A stretch of 64,000 bases of DNA from Thermosediminibacter oceani DSM 16646. Its GTDB lineage: Bacteria; Bacillota; Thermosediminibacteria; Thermosediminibacterales; Thermosediminibacteraceae. Position numbers and translations under genes: made by a program. This document shows, one piece after another, positions 1 to 8,823 of this stretch. Within the stretch, counting starts at the first letter, position 1, and the number at the start of each line of letters is the position of its first letter. The stretch spans positions 1,798,001 to 1,862,000 of the forward strand of contig NC_014377.1 of NCBI RefSeq assembly GCF_000144645.1, in the 5' to 3' direction. Under the pieces are notes generated by a model. That model searched no databases. It saw only the letters and a list, made by a program, of their open reading frames with translations, and was not told where the DNA came from.

Positions 1-216
1 ACTATTCGAAACATAAGAAGGCACTATGGTATACGTTGCCGTAAATACGGACAGTTAACGGTTCCCGCCACTTTGCAGCAGATTTCTCTACTTTTGCAGT
101 TCTGGCAGATCGATGTAAAGTATATCACCGATCAGTCGGCTCTGCCTCCAGAAGCTTATGCCTCTATTTTTAAAAATAAATTACCTCTTTATCAGTTCAC
201 TGCTATTGGTATTTAA
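1..216 (+). pseudogene. DDE transposase fragment, truncated
   Basis: The frame is open from the window edge to a TAA at 214-216. It reads like the junction between a helix-turn-helix region and an integrase-type catalytic core: a WQIDVKYI stretch carrying the first catalytic Asp, followed by LYQFTAIGI, which resembles the YQFTAI(D) stretch of IS3/IS481-like transposases. The frame stops just there, so the rest of the DDE core is absent. The left end lies outside the window, so the 5' state is unknown. Most likely a decayed insertion sequence; the family assignment is tentative. Confidence 0.6.
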
Positions 217-309
217 AATAAGGTTGCGCTTTAAAAACATGAATGGAATGACTGACTCCTGTTGAGGCGTTAAGGTTTTATCGCTGCTTATCATGCTGCA
301 ATTGGTTCT

Positions 310-483
310 ATGCCTGTAGTTGTTTTGGATCAGCTTTCTAATTACGCTTCTTTGCTTTTTGATATCTCTTCTTTGCCTTGGGGTAACCTACCCAGAAATA
401 AAAAACTATTGAACGAAACTATGGCATATCACACTCGGGTAGAATATAAAGGGAGTGATGACTCATATGAATTTAATAGTTAA
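310..483 (+). CDS. unrecognised short ORF (57 codons), possibly relic
   Basis: An ATG-initiated frame of 57 codons ends at TAA 481-483. It is in the same frame as the transposase remnant at 1-216 but separated by several stops, and the frame stays open upstream of the ATG to 274. I see no Shine-Dalgarno sequence before the ATG and do not recognise the product (it begins MPVVVLDQLSNYASLLFD). It may be another piece of the decayed mobile element or chance. Apart from it, 217-518 holds only the ribosome binding site of the next gene. Confidence 0.2.
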   Translation: MPVVVLDQLSNYASLLFDISSLPWGNLPRNKKLLNETMAYHTRVEYKGSDDSYEFNS

Positions 484-518
484 CACTTGGCAACTATAAA
501 TTTAAAGGAGGTATAAAA

Positions 519-1073
519 ATGCCCGTAAAAAATGCAATGACTGCGGATTTTCTACGTTCCGCCTACGGCGGAGAAAGCATGGCTCACATGAGGTACCTGC
601 TGTGGGGGGAGATAGCAGAAAAGGAAGGATTCAAAAACATCGCGAGACTCTTTGAAGCTATATCCTATGCCGAAAGAGTGCATGCCAACAATCATTTCCG
701 TGAGCTCGACGGAGGAATAAGCGATGCCACGGTTGCTGCCGGTGCCGTTTTCGGCGTCGGGAAAACTGTTGATAACCTGCAGGGCGCGATTAACGGCGAA
801 CTACACAAAGTAGAGCAGATGTATCCCGTCTACCTAAATACTGCCCGGTTCCAGAATGAAACGGGGGCAGAAAAATCTTTCCATTACGCGCTGGAAGCAG
901 AGAAAATCCACGCTAAACTATTCAAAGATGCCCAGAATGCCGCAAAACAGGGCAAGGATATAGAATTAAAAGCTGTTTATATCTGTCCGGTGTGCGGCTA
1001 TACGGTCCTGAATGAGGCCCCGGACAAATGTCCGATATGCGGAACAAGTAAGCAAATGTTTAAAGCGTTTTAA
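519..1073 (+). CDS. rbr: rubrerythrin
   Basis: Non-heme diiron peroxidase that reduces hydrogen peroxide in the cytoplasm of anaerobes. The 184 residues hold an N-terminal ferritin-like four-helix domain with Glu19 in GGES and an ExxH at Glu52/His55, then a rubredoxin-like domain with paired cysteines Cys156/Cys159 and Cys171/Cys174 (CPVCG, CPICG). A strong Shine-Dalgarno (aaaggaggt, 503-511) fixes the start. It stands alone and ends at a bidirectional terminator shared with lepB. A second, clearly different rubrerythrin lies at 30185-30721. Confidence 0.95.
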   Translation: MPVKNAMTADFLRSAYGGESMAHMRYLLWGEIAEKEGFKNIARLFEAISYAERVHANNHFRELDGGISDATVAAGAVFGVGKTVDNLQGAINGELHKVEQMYPVYLNTARFQNETGAEKSFHYALEAEKIHAKLFKDAQNAAKQGKDIELKAVYICPVCGYTVLNEAPDKCPICGTSKQMFKAF

Positions 1074-1078
1074 AAAAT

Positions 1079-1113
1079 AACAGCCGTGCGAATGAATTCG
1101 CACGGCTGTTATT
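1079..1113. terminator. bidirectional Rho-independent terminator
   Basis: A perfect 14-bp stem (aacagccgtgcgaa with its complement) closed by a tgaa loop lies between the convergent rubrerythrin and signal peptidase genes. U-rich tracts follow on both strands (attttaat on +, attttttaaaa on -), so it can stop transcription from both sides. The lepB stop codon sits in its right flank. Confidence 0.9.
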
Positions 1114-1633
1114 TTAATCTACCTATCCTGCCGGGAGGCCATATACGGTATACGGCCTTCCCGATCACCAGCTTTCTGGGTAGGTATTTGTTTTCCCAGA
1201 ACCTGCTGTCTTTAGAATTATTCCTGTTATCCCCCATCATGAAATAGTGCCCCTCCGGCACCTTATAAGGCCCGTAACTGCCTATCATGGGCTCGTTTAT
1301 ATATGGCTCATCTACGGGGCTGTCGTTTATGTACAGCTTCCCGTCCCTTATCTCCACTACATCGCCGCCCAATCCTATCACACGTTTGACATAGGGCTGC
1401 CTGGGATCATCCGGGTACTTGAAGACTACGATGTCTCCCCTCTTTATAGGTTCGAACCTATAAATATATTTATTAACCAGAATTCTGTCGCCGATATTGA
1501 TAGTTGGTATCATAGAACCCGTCGGCACTATCATGGGCTCAAAAATGTATGCTCTTATGGCAAGGGCTATGACCAGCGCAAAGGCTATAGATTTTATCCA
1601 ATCCACGATCTCTTTTTTCAGTTTGTCGTTCAT
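1109..1633 (-). CDS. lepB: signal peptidase I
   Basis: Membrane serine protease that removes signal peptides from secreted proteins. With the start at 1633 it has 174 residues: a short cytoplasmic N-terminus, one membrane helix (about residues 12-30), then the catalytic domain with the Ser in GSMIPT (residue 40), the general-base Lys in YVKRVIG (about residue 83) and the conserved GDNRNNSKDSR box near the C-terminus. The ATG at 1633 is preferred because gggtgat lies just upstream; an in-frame ATG at 1651 has no recognisable ribosome binding site. Length is typical of Gram-positive SipS-type enzymes. Confidence 0.93.
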   Translation of the reverse strand: MNDKLKKEIVDWIKSIAFALVIALAIRAYIFEPMIVPTGSMIPTINIGDRILVNKYIYRFEPIKRGDIVVFKYPDDPRQPYVKRVIGLGGDVVEIRDGKLYINDSPVDEPYINEPMIGSYGPYKVPEGHYFMMGDNRNNSKDSRFWENKYLPRKLVIGKAVYRIWPPGRIGRLK

Positions 1634-1713
1634 TCGATCACCCGCGTACATAATGCTTTTTTTTTTATTATAACGCTTTATTTATTATAACACAAAAAAA
1701 TAAAAAAAGAACA

Positions 1714-2442
1714 TCAAAAATATTCCCTTAGCGCCCGTTCGATGGCGCTAGATAGTTTATACTGAAAATCTGCGTTTTGCAAAAGCCGCCGGTCAGCAGC
1801 GTTTGTCATAAATCCCAGTTCTACTATAACCCCCGGAACTCTGGCATTGCACAGCAAAAAAAGCGAAGAGTTGGCGAAAGGTCTTCTCTTCCTGACTTCC
1901 TGTCCCGCCGATTTATATGCTTCTTCCAGTTGAGCTTGTATTAACTCGGCGAGCCTCTTACTTTCTTCATCTTCTATGTAATAAAAGACCATCGGGCCCC
2001 GCGTTGCCGGCGAACCCCTTTCAGCATTTACGTGGAGGCTGAGGTAAATGTCCGGTTTAACTTCGTTGATTATGTCCACCCTTGCGATGAGATCCCTTTT
2101 GTGGCGGGAATTACTCTTATTGTTCCTGTGATCCAGGGATTCGTCTTTCGTGCGCGTCATTACCACCTTCGCCCCGCTCTTTTCCAGAACGCCTTTCAGT
2201 TTGGTGGCCACCGCAAGGTTTATGTGCTTTTCAAGAGTGCCGTCTTTGTGATATGTCCCCCCGTCTATGCCCCCGTGACCCGGGTCGATCACCACGGTTT
2301 TACCGGCCAGTGGGGATCGCGCCCAAAAAACCGGCAGTACCCGGTTCGCTCTCCCAAAGATTAAAAAGGTTACCGCCGTAAGAACAACAAATATAACTGC
2401 AGAACCCTTAATCCGGAAAATTTTCCACCAGGATGCACTCAT
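1714..2442 (-). CDS. cwlD: N-acetylmuramoyl-L-alanine amidase, CwlD type
   Basis: Zinc amidase (Amidase_3) that strips peptide side chains from muramic acid; in B. subtilis CwlD makes the muramic-delta-lactam of spore cortex. Visible motifs are the first zinc ligand in VVIDPGHGGIDGG, a second region around LSLHVNA and the C-terminal VIVELGFMTNAAD. A hydrophobic N-terminal segment (about residues 13-32) looks like a signal anchor. Start at 2442 is chosen because aaggggg lies at the right distance; the open frame extends 23 codons further without an RBS. About 242 residues, close to CwlD. Supports a spore-forming host. Confidence 0.88.
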   Translation of the reverse strand: MSASWWKIFRIKGSAVIFVVLTAVTFLIFGRANRVLPVFWARSPLAGKTVVIDPGHGGIDGGTYHKDGTLEKHINLAVATKLKGVLEKSGAKVVMTRTKDESLDHRNNKSNSRHKRDLIARVDIINEVKPDIYLSLHVNAERGSPATRGPMVFYYIEDEESKRLAELIQAQLEEAYKSAGQEVRKRRPFANSSLFLLCNARVPGVIVELGFMTNAADRRLLQNADFQYKLSSAIERALREYF

Positions 2443-2551
2443 AACTATCCCCCTTTTTGCGCTCGTTACTAAAATATTTACAAAAAGGGAGTTATATGAG
2501 TTCTCTTTCAAAAATTTTTACGCATATCTTTGCGGCAACGGCACTCCGAAT

Positions 2552-2592
2552 TAAAAAAAATATGGGCCGTAATAGGCCGTATTTTTTAATTA
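2552..2592 (-). terminator. terminator of the DHA2 transporter gene
   Basis: A G+C-rich, slightly bulged hairpin (ggcc arms around tatta) lies just past the transporter stop codon. On the minus strand it is followed by a run of eight T residues. Confidence 0.65.
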
Positions 2593-2608
2593 GAGGGTTC
2601 TGCGCTGC

Positions 2609-4042
2609 TTAGCGGCTTTTTTCAGTTTTTCGATTTTCATCGCTATAAGTCGATTTTCCCCTTACCGAGGAAGCCAGCATGCATAAGAGGTCGATAAACG
2701 CCGCCAGAAAATACGCATCTCTTAAAGCCCTTATAAAAGCAGCGTCCAGCAACGCCTGGCCCGAATAGGGAAGAATCGTCATGTAGTAACTGTTACGAGC
2801 CGAAAAAAAGCCGCTTGCAACGGCCACTCCCACTACCATACCCACGTTTCTCATGGTGGCCAGCACACCTGACGCCACTCCCTGGCGGTTCATGGGCGCA
2901 CTGCCCATAACGGAACTGTTGTTAGGCGTCTGAAAAAGCCCGTTACCTATTCCGAAGAGCATCAGCCTCCAGACCACATCCGGTGTACCGGAGTCAAGTC
3001 CAAGACCGCCCATTAAAAAAAGTGCTGCCGCGCATGTAAAAGCACCCATGGTGCTGAGGAGCAAGGAACCCAACCTATCGGACAGCATGCCGCTCAGGGG
3101 AGCTACAAAAAGCACCGTCAAAGGAAAAGCAGTCATTATACCGCCTACCTGGCTGGGTGAAAAACCCGCACGGTCAAGGTAAAAGGGCGTCAGGAAAACC
3201 ATTATGTACTGGGCTGTAAAATTGAGAAGACAGCTCAAATTCCCGGCGGTAAACGTGCGGTTGGAGAAGAGCTTCAGGTCCAGCATCGGATCTTCTGCTC
3301 TTTTTTCGTGCATTACGAAAGCCGCTAAAGACACGAGCGATATCACAACCAGCGAACGCGCATATAACGATGACCAGCTCAGTTCCTGGCCTTTGCTGAT
3401 GTAAAGGAGCAGCGCCGTCAAAAAGGAAAGGCCCAAGACAGCTCCAGGGACGTCAAATTTTGCATGCTTAAGGCTCTGACCGGCGGGAAGAACCTTTTTC
3501 GCCCACAGGTATCCCCCGATTCCTATAGGTATGTTTATTAAAAATATTGACCTCCAGCCCAGTGCATTAAGCAGAAATCCCCCTACAGAAGGACCTATTG
3601 ACATCCCGGTTGCTACTGCGACGGCATTAAACCCCAGAGCCTTTCCCCTCTCCCGCCGGGGAAAGGTGGTGGTAATGATAGCGGGGGCCACGGCCATCAT
3701 CATTCCCGCTCCGGCTGCCTGAAGAGCCCTCGCCAGTATCAAAAACCCTATAAAGGGCGACAGCCCACAGAGTGCGGATGCCGCCGTAAATACCAGTATT
3801 CCCCGGAGAAAAAGTTTCTTGTATCCTATAACATCCCCGAGCCTACCATAGGTGAGGAGAAGTCCGCTCAAAACCAAGAGGTATGCCATGGATACCCAGC
3901 TAACGGTCGTCATACCCGCATTAAAAAACGTGGAAAGCGTGGGCATGGCCACATTCACGGCGCTACCGTCAAGGGGGCCCATGATACTGCCTATCAGCAC
4001 CGCAAATAGAATCTTGTACTTTTCTTCTACGTTAAATCGCAT
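2609..4042 (-). CDS. MFS transporter, DHA2 (EmrB/QacA) family, 14-TM
   Basis: Proton-coupled multidrug efflux pump of the DHA2 family by sequence features: 477 residues with about 14 hydrophobic segments, a conserved Asp in the first helix (MGPLDGSAVNVAMP), motif A between helices 2 and 3 (GRLGDVIGYKKLF) and motif C near helix 5 (GPSVGGFLL). The C-terminal tail is short and charged. The substrate cannot be read from sequence, and no TetR/MarR-type regulator lies next to it. It is monocistronic, with its own terminator downstream; the gene further upstream in the same direction is the broken capA. Confidence 0.88.
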   Translation of the reverse strand: MRFNVEEKYKILFAVLIGSIMGPLDGSAVNVAMPTLSTFFNAGMTTVSWVSMAYLLVLSGLLLTYGRLGDVIGYKKLFLRGILVFTAASALCGLSPFIGFLILARALQAAGAGMMMAVAPAIITTTFPRRERGKALGFNAVAVATGMSIGPSVGGFLLNALGWRSIFLINIPIGIGGYLWAKKVLPAGQSLKHAKFDVPGAVLGLSFLTALLLYISKGQELSWSSLYARSLVVISLVSLAAFVMHEKRAEDPMLDLKLFSNRTFTAGNLSCLLNFTAQYIMVFLTPFYLDRAGFSPSQVGGIMTAFPLTVLFVAPLSGMLSDRLGSLLLSTMGAFTCAAALFLMGGLGLDSGTPDVVWRLMLFGIGNGLFQTPNNSSVMGSAPMNRQGVASGVLATMRNVGMVVGVAVASGFFSARNSYYMTILPYSGQALLDAAFIRALRDAYFLAAFIDLLCMLASSVRGKSTYSDENRKTEKSR

Positions 4043-4132
4043 TTTTCACACCTTCCCGAAGGAACTGTATTTATTTTAATTCTCTTTATACTTTTAACAA
4101 ACAGAACCTACAACTTTAAGCAAGGGGATAAT

Positions 4133-5229
4133 TCACTTCTCTTTTTTGCCCAGTTTAACCGAATACTTCATCCTGCCTTTTTCCCTGTATTTATGAATCC
4201 AGGTTGGAATTTCTTCGACGCGTACCACGGATACCAGGTTTTCCTCCAAGTCCTTTTCCAGGGTTACCTTAAGTATGACGCCTTCGTCGGTATGAGGAAA
4301 ATTTTGCGCCGAAATGAAATTTCCCAGGGAATAGGCTATGTATTTTTTCGAAATCTTTCCCGACGCATCTTCCACTTCAACCCATTCGCCCGGTTGGATT
4401 ACGTGAGGATGACTTGCTGCTATCAGATCGGCTCCTGCGATTATGAGTTGGTGAGCCAATTTTTTTGTTCTGTTGAAGGCTGCCGGTGGTACTCCTGCCC
4501 GAAATGAAGGTACACCACCACTGCATCGGCCCCGCTTCTGGCGGACTTTATGTCCTCAACCATTATTTCCGGATTTATGAGGTTAACCAGGTAAGGTTTA
4601 TCCTTCGGAAGTGAGATGCCGTTTGTGCCGTAAGTATAGGTAAGGAAGGCGATTCTGACGTCGTTGACTTCTTTGAGAACGGTTCTTTTGGTCTTCCCGG
4701 GATTTATTTATGCCGACGGGAGTGAGACCCTTTTCCTCGACCACCTTTAAAGTTCTCGGGACTCCTTCTTCCCCCCTGTCCAGCGAATGGTTGTTGGCGG
4801 TCATGATAACGTCAAAACCCGCGTCTTTTAATGCGTCGGCAATTTCATCGGGGCTATTGAACCGGGGATACCCGGTAAATTTACGCGCTGCCCCGCCAGC
4901 GTCGTCTCGAGATTAGCCATAGAAAGGTCGGCCGATGATATAACGTGTTTTGCCTCGTTGAAAAACTCCGAATAATCAAAACGCTTGGTTTTCGCATCAT
5001 AGCCGGACCATATCTGGCCTATATGCATCATGACATCGCCCACCGCTATAAGGGTAATGGTGGGGTTCTCGACGGCACCCTTATGGGCTTCCCCTATACC
5101 GTCTGCTTTCGCAGCATCCGAGGAGCCCGCCGGCGCGACCGCATCCCGCCAGGATACGCCGAATTTTAATCTGGCAATCACAATAAGTGCTAAAACCACC
5201 ACGGCGGCAACCTTAACGAGATTTCTCAT
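4133..5229 (-). pseudogene. CapA-family protein, disrupted by three frameshifts
   Basis: CapA/PgsA-like metallophosphatase-fold protein, normally membrane-anchored and linked to poly-gamma-glutamate or capsule synthesis. The family signatures are all present but in different frames: signal anchor plus VGDVMMH and NLETTLAG (5229 to about 4885), then FTGYPRFNSPDEIADAL, TANNHSLDRGEEGV (to about 4705), then YLHFGQEY (to about 4466), then SHPHVIQPGEW and YSLGNFISAQ (to 4133). The breaks are a missing base near 4884, an extra 4 bases (tandem ATTT, 4702-4709) and a 7-base instead of 8-base T run at 4460-4466. Rejoined length is normal (about 365 residues). Real decay or assembly errors are both possible. 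Confidence 0.85.
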
Positions 5230-5279
5230 CGGTACAATTCCCCGCATATTATTTGGGCCCCGGGAAAGGGCCCTTTGTT

Positions 5280-6362
5280 TTAAAGCAGGTCTTCTCTTCC
5301 CATTTTTTTGAGCTGCTCCACGACTTTTTTAACTTCCTGGGCTTTTTTCTTGGGGCATACCAGAATAGCGTCGCAGGTCTCGACTACTATCATATCCTCC
5401 AGTCCGACGGTGGCGATGAGCCTGCCGCTGGAGTATATAATGCTGTTCCTGGTCCCTATGTCGACGTAATCCCCCCGCGTAATATTTCCGTTTTCATCGG
5501 GCGGAATTACGGTGCCTAGCGAATCCCAGCTTCCTACATCGCTCCAGCCGAAATCCCCCGGGATAACGGCAACATCCACGGCTCTTTCCATTATGCCGTA
5601 ATCTATGGAGATGTCGGGCAGGGTGGGATACACCTTCTCGATGACTTCTTTTTCTTTGGGGGTATCTATGTATTCTTCCACTTCAGCCAGTTTGTTATAA
5701 AGCCTCGGAAGGAAACGCTCGAAACTTGACAAAATTACCGAAGTCTTCCAGACGAACATACCGCTGTTCCATAGATAGTTTCCGCTCTCTATATAGGCCT
5801 TTGCCTTAGGCACGTCGGGTTTTTCTACGAATTCTATTACTTCATAGGCGGTCTTATTTTCCGCCTGTATGCTTTTTTCCCTGTCGAAATTAATATAACC
5901 GTAGCCGGTAGAGGGGAAGGTAGGCGTTATGCCCATGGTTATCATTTTTTCAGAGTTCTCTGCAAGGCTAAAAGCAGCATTTAAAACTCTCTGAAATTCA
6001 TGGGTGTTTTTTATGTAATGATCGGAAGGGAAAACGCCCATCACCGCGTCACCGCTTCTTTTTTTTATTACGAGAGAAGCATAAGCGATACAGGCTGCGG
6101 TATTTCTGCTTACGGGTTCCAGCAGGATGTTTTCCTGCGGAATCTCGTCCGAAACCACCTGTTTTAACATTTTTTCCTGAGCTTTATTGGTAACGATCAG
6201 AATCCGCTCGGGCGGAATGAGGTCCTTTATTCTCTTTATGGTATCGTTTATCATCGTGTCTTCGCCGGTTATGTTAAGAAACTGTTTGGGAGTAGACGTA
6301 CGGCTTAAGGGCCAGAAACGGGTTCCACCGCCTCCCGCCATTATAACCCCGTATCTTTCCAT
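5280..6362 (-). CDS. manC: mannose-1-phosphate guanylyltransferase
   Basis: Makes GDP-mannose from mannose 1-phosphate and GTP for surface polysaccharides. The 360 residues cover the nucleotidyltransferase domain: the N-terminal pyrophosphorylase signature GGGGTRFWPLSR with TPKQFL, FPSDHYI, FVEKPD and GWSDVGSWDSL. There is no C-terminal phosphomannose isomerase domain, so it is the short, monofunctional form. It is followed after 50 bp by the disrupted capA gene in the same direction, which fits a former cell-surface polymer cluster. The intervening gap holds a ggccc/gggcc hairpin. Confidence 0.93.
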   Translation of the reverse strand: MERYGVIMAGGGGTRFWPLSRTSTPKQFLNITGEDTMINDTIKRIKDLIPPERILIVTNKAQEKMLKQVVSDEIPQENILLEPVSRNTAACIAYASLVIKKRSGDAVMGVFPSDHYIKNTHEFQRVLNAAFSLAENSEKMITMGITPTFPSTGYGYINFDREKSIQAENKTAYEVIEFVEKPDVPKAKAYIESGNYLWNSGMFVWKTSVILSSFERFLPRLYNKLAEVEEYIDTPKEKEVIEKVYPTLPDISIDYGIMERAVDVAVIPGDFGWSDVGSWDSLGTVIPPDENGNITRGDYVDIGTRNSIIYSSGRLIATVGLEDMIVVETCDAILVCPKKKAQEVKKVVEQLKKMGREDLL

Positions 6363-6462
6363 AACGTACCCCCCCTATAAACGTCGTAAATATAATAAAT
6401 ATATTCTACCCAGAAATTACCGGCATATCGCCCCTTATTATTAATATATCATAGAAAAAGCA

Positions 6463-6490
6463 GGAAAAAAAAGACCTCCGTGAGGTCTTT
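6463..6490 (-). terminator. terminator of mtnA
   Basis: Stem aaagacctc / gaggtcttt with a cgt loop just past the mtnA stop codon. On the minus strand it runs into a tract of eight T. Confidence 0.88.
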
Positions 6491-6493
6491 GTG

Positions 6494-7549
6494 CTACTTT
6501 TTCTGATTAAACAAATTTTTAATATTTTCCTCATAGGGCGGGTATATGATACCCTTTTCGGTTATAAAGGCCGTAATATTCTCGGCCGGCGTGACGTCAA
6601 AAGCCGGATTGTAGACCTTAATACCTTCAGGAGCAGTCCTCTTACCGAAACTGCACGTTACTTCATCGGGATCCCTCTCCTCGATCGGTATGTGCTCACC
6701 GCTCTTCGTATCGAGGTCGATAGTCGGAGTCGGAGCCGCCACGTAAAAGGGTATTCCGTAGTATTTTGCCAGTATCGAAAGGCCGAGGGTACCTATCTTG
6801 TTGGCGGTATCACCGTTGGCCGCAACCCTGTCGCACCCCACGATGACCGCATCAACCCAGCCCTTAGACATAACCATCGCCGCCATGTTATCGCATATAA
6901 GCGTCACGTCTATGCCCGCTTCCTTCAGCTCGAGGGCTGTTAGGCGGGAGCCCTGATTTACCGGCCTGGTCTCATCAGCAAATACCCTGATTTTCCAACC
7001 TTTTTCATGAGCCAGATATATCGGGGCAGTAGCCGTTCCGTAACGGGCTGTGGCGAGCTGTCCCGCATTGCAGTGGGTAAGAACGCCGGCACCGTCCCGA
7101 AGCAGGGTCAAACCGTATTCTCCGATTTTACGGCAGATCTCCTCGTCCTCCCTGTGGATCGCCTCGGCTTCCTCTCTTACAAGTCTTCTTATTTCAGAAA
7201 CCGGAAGGTGTCTTGAATCCAGAACCTTTTTCTCCATCCGGGAAAGCGCCCAGAACAGGTTAACCGCTGTTGGCCTTGAGGATGCCAGGTAATCCGATTT
7301 CTCCTTGACGTATTTCCAGAAGGATTCAAAATCGGTATCCGGAGCCTCTCTGGCGGCAAAATAAAACCCGTAGGCCGCCGCGACTCCAATAGCGGGAGCG
7401 CCCCTGACTTCCAGGGTCTTTATGCTATCCCAGATCTCTTCCACGGTGGTCTTTTTGCTATATTTTATTTTGCCGGGCAAAAGCCTCTGATCGAGCATAA
7501 GCAAGTTTTCTCCATCCCATATCAATGACAAAAGTCCCGTCTTTGACAT
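6494..7549 (-). CDS. mtnA: S-methyl-5-thioribose-1-phosphate isomerase
   Basis: Converts methylthioribose 1-phosphate to methylthioribulose 1-phosphate in methionine salvage; homologues in eIF2B-like families share the fold. The 351 residues carry the [13 protein letters not shown] phosphate-binding stretch, the catalytic-Cys region LTHCNAG and the [17 protein letters not shown] signature. No other methionine-salvage gene is nearby, so the following steps must be elsewhere or use another route (for example the fucose-aldolase shunt). Its ribosome binding site (ggggggt) is part of the terminator hairpin of the upstream symporter gene. Confidence 0.93.
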   Translation of the reverse strand: MSKTGLLSLIWDGENLLMLDQRLLPGKIKYSKKTTVEEIWDSIKTLEVRGAPAIGVAAAYGFYFAAREAPDTDFESFWKYVKEKSDYLASSRPTAVNLFWALSRMEKKVLDSRHLPVSEIRRLVREEAEAIHREDEEICRKIGEYGLTLLRDGAGVLTHCNAGQLATARYGTATAPIYLAHEKGWKIRVFADETRPVNQGSRLTALELKEAGIDVTLICDNMAAMVMSKGWVDAVIVGCDRVAANGDTANKIGTLGLSILAKYYGIPFYVAAPTPTIDLDTKSGEHIPIEERDPDEVTCSFGKRTAPEGIKVYNPAFDVTPAENITAFITEKGIIYPPYEENIKNLFNQKK

Positions 7550-7552
7550 AAT

Positions 7553-7588
7553 AAAAACCCCCCGGCACCTATTTTAGCATGCCGGGGA
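7553..7588 (-). terminator. terminator of the DAACS symporter operon
   Basis: Stem ccccggca/tgccgggg with an A+T-rich loop; on the minus strand it continues into gtttttatt. The 3' arm doubles as the Shine-Dalgarno of mtnA, so termination and mtnA translation may compete. Confidence 0.8.
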
Positions 7589-7623
7589 GCCGGTAACAAG
7601 GGCAATACGTTATATGATTTTAA

Positions 7624-8802
7624 TTAAGCCGCCTTTAACTTCATGCGCTGGGCTATCTTATCCACAATAATTGCGATGGCGTTGTCGCCGGATACGTTGC
7701 ACGCTGTTCCAAAGCTGTCCTGGGTCAGATAGAGCGCGATCATGAGTGCCAGCTGCGCTTCGTTAAAGCCCAGCATGCTCTGGAGAATACCCAGGGCCGC
7801 CATTACCGCACCGCCGGGTACGCCCGGAGCGGCTACCATGGTGACACCGAGCATTAATATGAATCCTGCCATCTTGGCCAGCGTGACCGGCATACCGTTC
7901 AGCATCATTACCGCAATTGCGCAGGTAGTCAGCGTTATGGTGCTGCCGGAAAGATGAATGGTGGCGCATAGAGGTACGACGAATTCCCTTATACCCTCCG
8001 ATACTCCATTGTTTCTCGCGCACTCCAGATTTACCGGAATGGTCGCTGCCGAGGACTGGGTTCCTATGGCTGTCAGGTAACCGGGAATCTGGTTTTTGAG
8101 TGCCTTTATCAAGCTCTTCCCGCTGTAGAGGCAGGCCACCGTGAACTGGAATAGTATTATGATCAGGTGTGATGCTATAACTATTACGAACACCTTGCCG
8201 AACACCGACAGAATTCTTGCAACTTCTCCCGCATGGGTCATATTGGCGAATATACCTGCTATATGAACAGGTAAAAGCGGAATTATAACCTTAGTAATGA
8301 CCATCTGGACGATCTTTTGGAATTCGGACATAAAATTATACATGGTCTTTTCTTTTAATGCTGCCATTCCTATACCCAGAATAAAGGCTATGACCAGGGC
8401 TGACATAACTCCAAAGAGGGGCGGCATGTCTATGGTGAAGAAGGGCTTTAAAAGGGCTTCTTCCGGATTGGTAGCCGCAAACTGGCTGTTTACCTGAATG
8501 ATTCTGGGCAGCAGGGTTGTGGAAACCCCAAAGGCGAAAAACCCGCTTATCAGAGTTGAAAGATAAGCTATGGCTGTCGTTATACCCAGCAGTTTACCGG
8601 CACCGGTGCCGAGTTCTGCGATACCGGGCGCTACGAATCCGACTATTATCAGGGGTATTACGAATCCCAGGAAATTTCCGAATATGGAGTTAAAAGTTGC
8701 TAGTATTCTAACAACCGGGGCTGGCATAAATGAACCGATGAGTATACCTAGAATAATTGCGATAATAAGCCTTGGCAGCAACCCCAAAGTAAAACTTTTC
8801 AT
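7624..8802 (-). CDS. dicarboxylate/amino acid:cation symporter (SstT/GltP-like)
   Basis: Member of the DAACS family, secondary carriers that bring amino acids or C4-dicarboxylates in with Na+ or H+. The 392 residues have several long hydrophobic helices, the serine-rich re-entrant loop typical of the family (IGTQSSAATIPV, about residues 245-256) and the GVPGGAVMAALG and QDSFGTACNVSGDN stretches of the C-terminal core. It follows sdaAA by 21 bp and closes the serine/threonine operon, so serine or threonine uptake is the likely job (inference from context). The substrate is not proven by motifs. Confidence 0.85.
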   Translation of the reverse strand: MKSFTLGLLPRLIIAIILGILIGSFMPAPVVRILATFNSIFGNFLGFVIPLIIVGFVAPGIAELGTGAGKLLGITTAIAYLSTLISGFFAFGVSTTLLPRIIQVNSQFAATNPEEALLKPFFTIDMPPLFGVMSALVIAFILGIGMAALKEKTMYNFMSEFQKIVQMVITKVIIPLLPVHIAGIFANMTHAGEVARILSVFGKVFVIVIASHLIIILFQFTVACLYSGKSLIKALKNQIPGYLTAIGTQSSAATIPVNLECARNNGVSEGIREFVVPLCATIHLSGSTITLTTCAIAVMMLNGMPVTLAKMAGFILMLGVTMVAAPGVPGGAVMAALGILQSMLGFNEAQLALMIALYLTQDSFGTACNVSGDNAIAIIVDKIAQRMKLKAA

Positions 8803-8823
8803 AGCTGTACCTCCTTTAAAGAT

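Noticed and set aside
5250-5280. Terminator between manC and capA
   Set aside because: The gggccc hairpin has its T run on the plus strand, where no gene precedes it; on the minus strand no T run follows.
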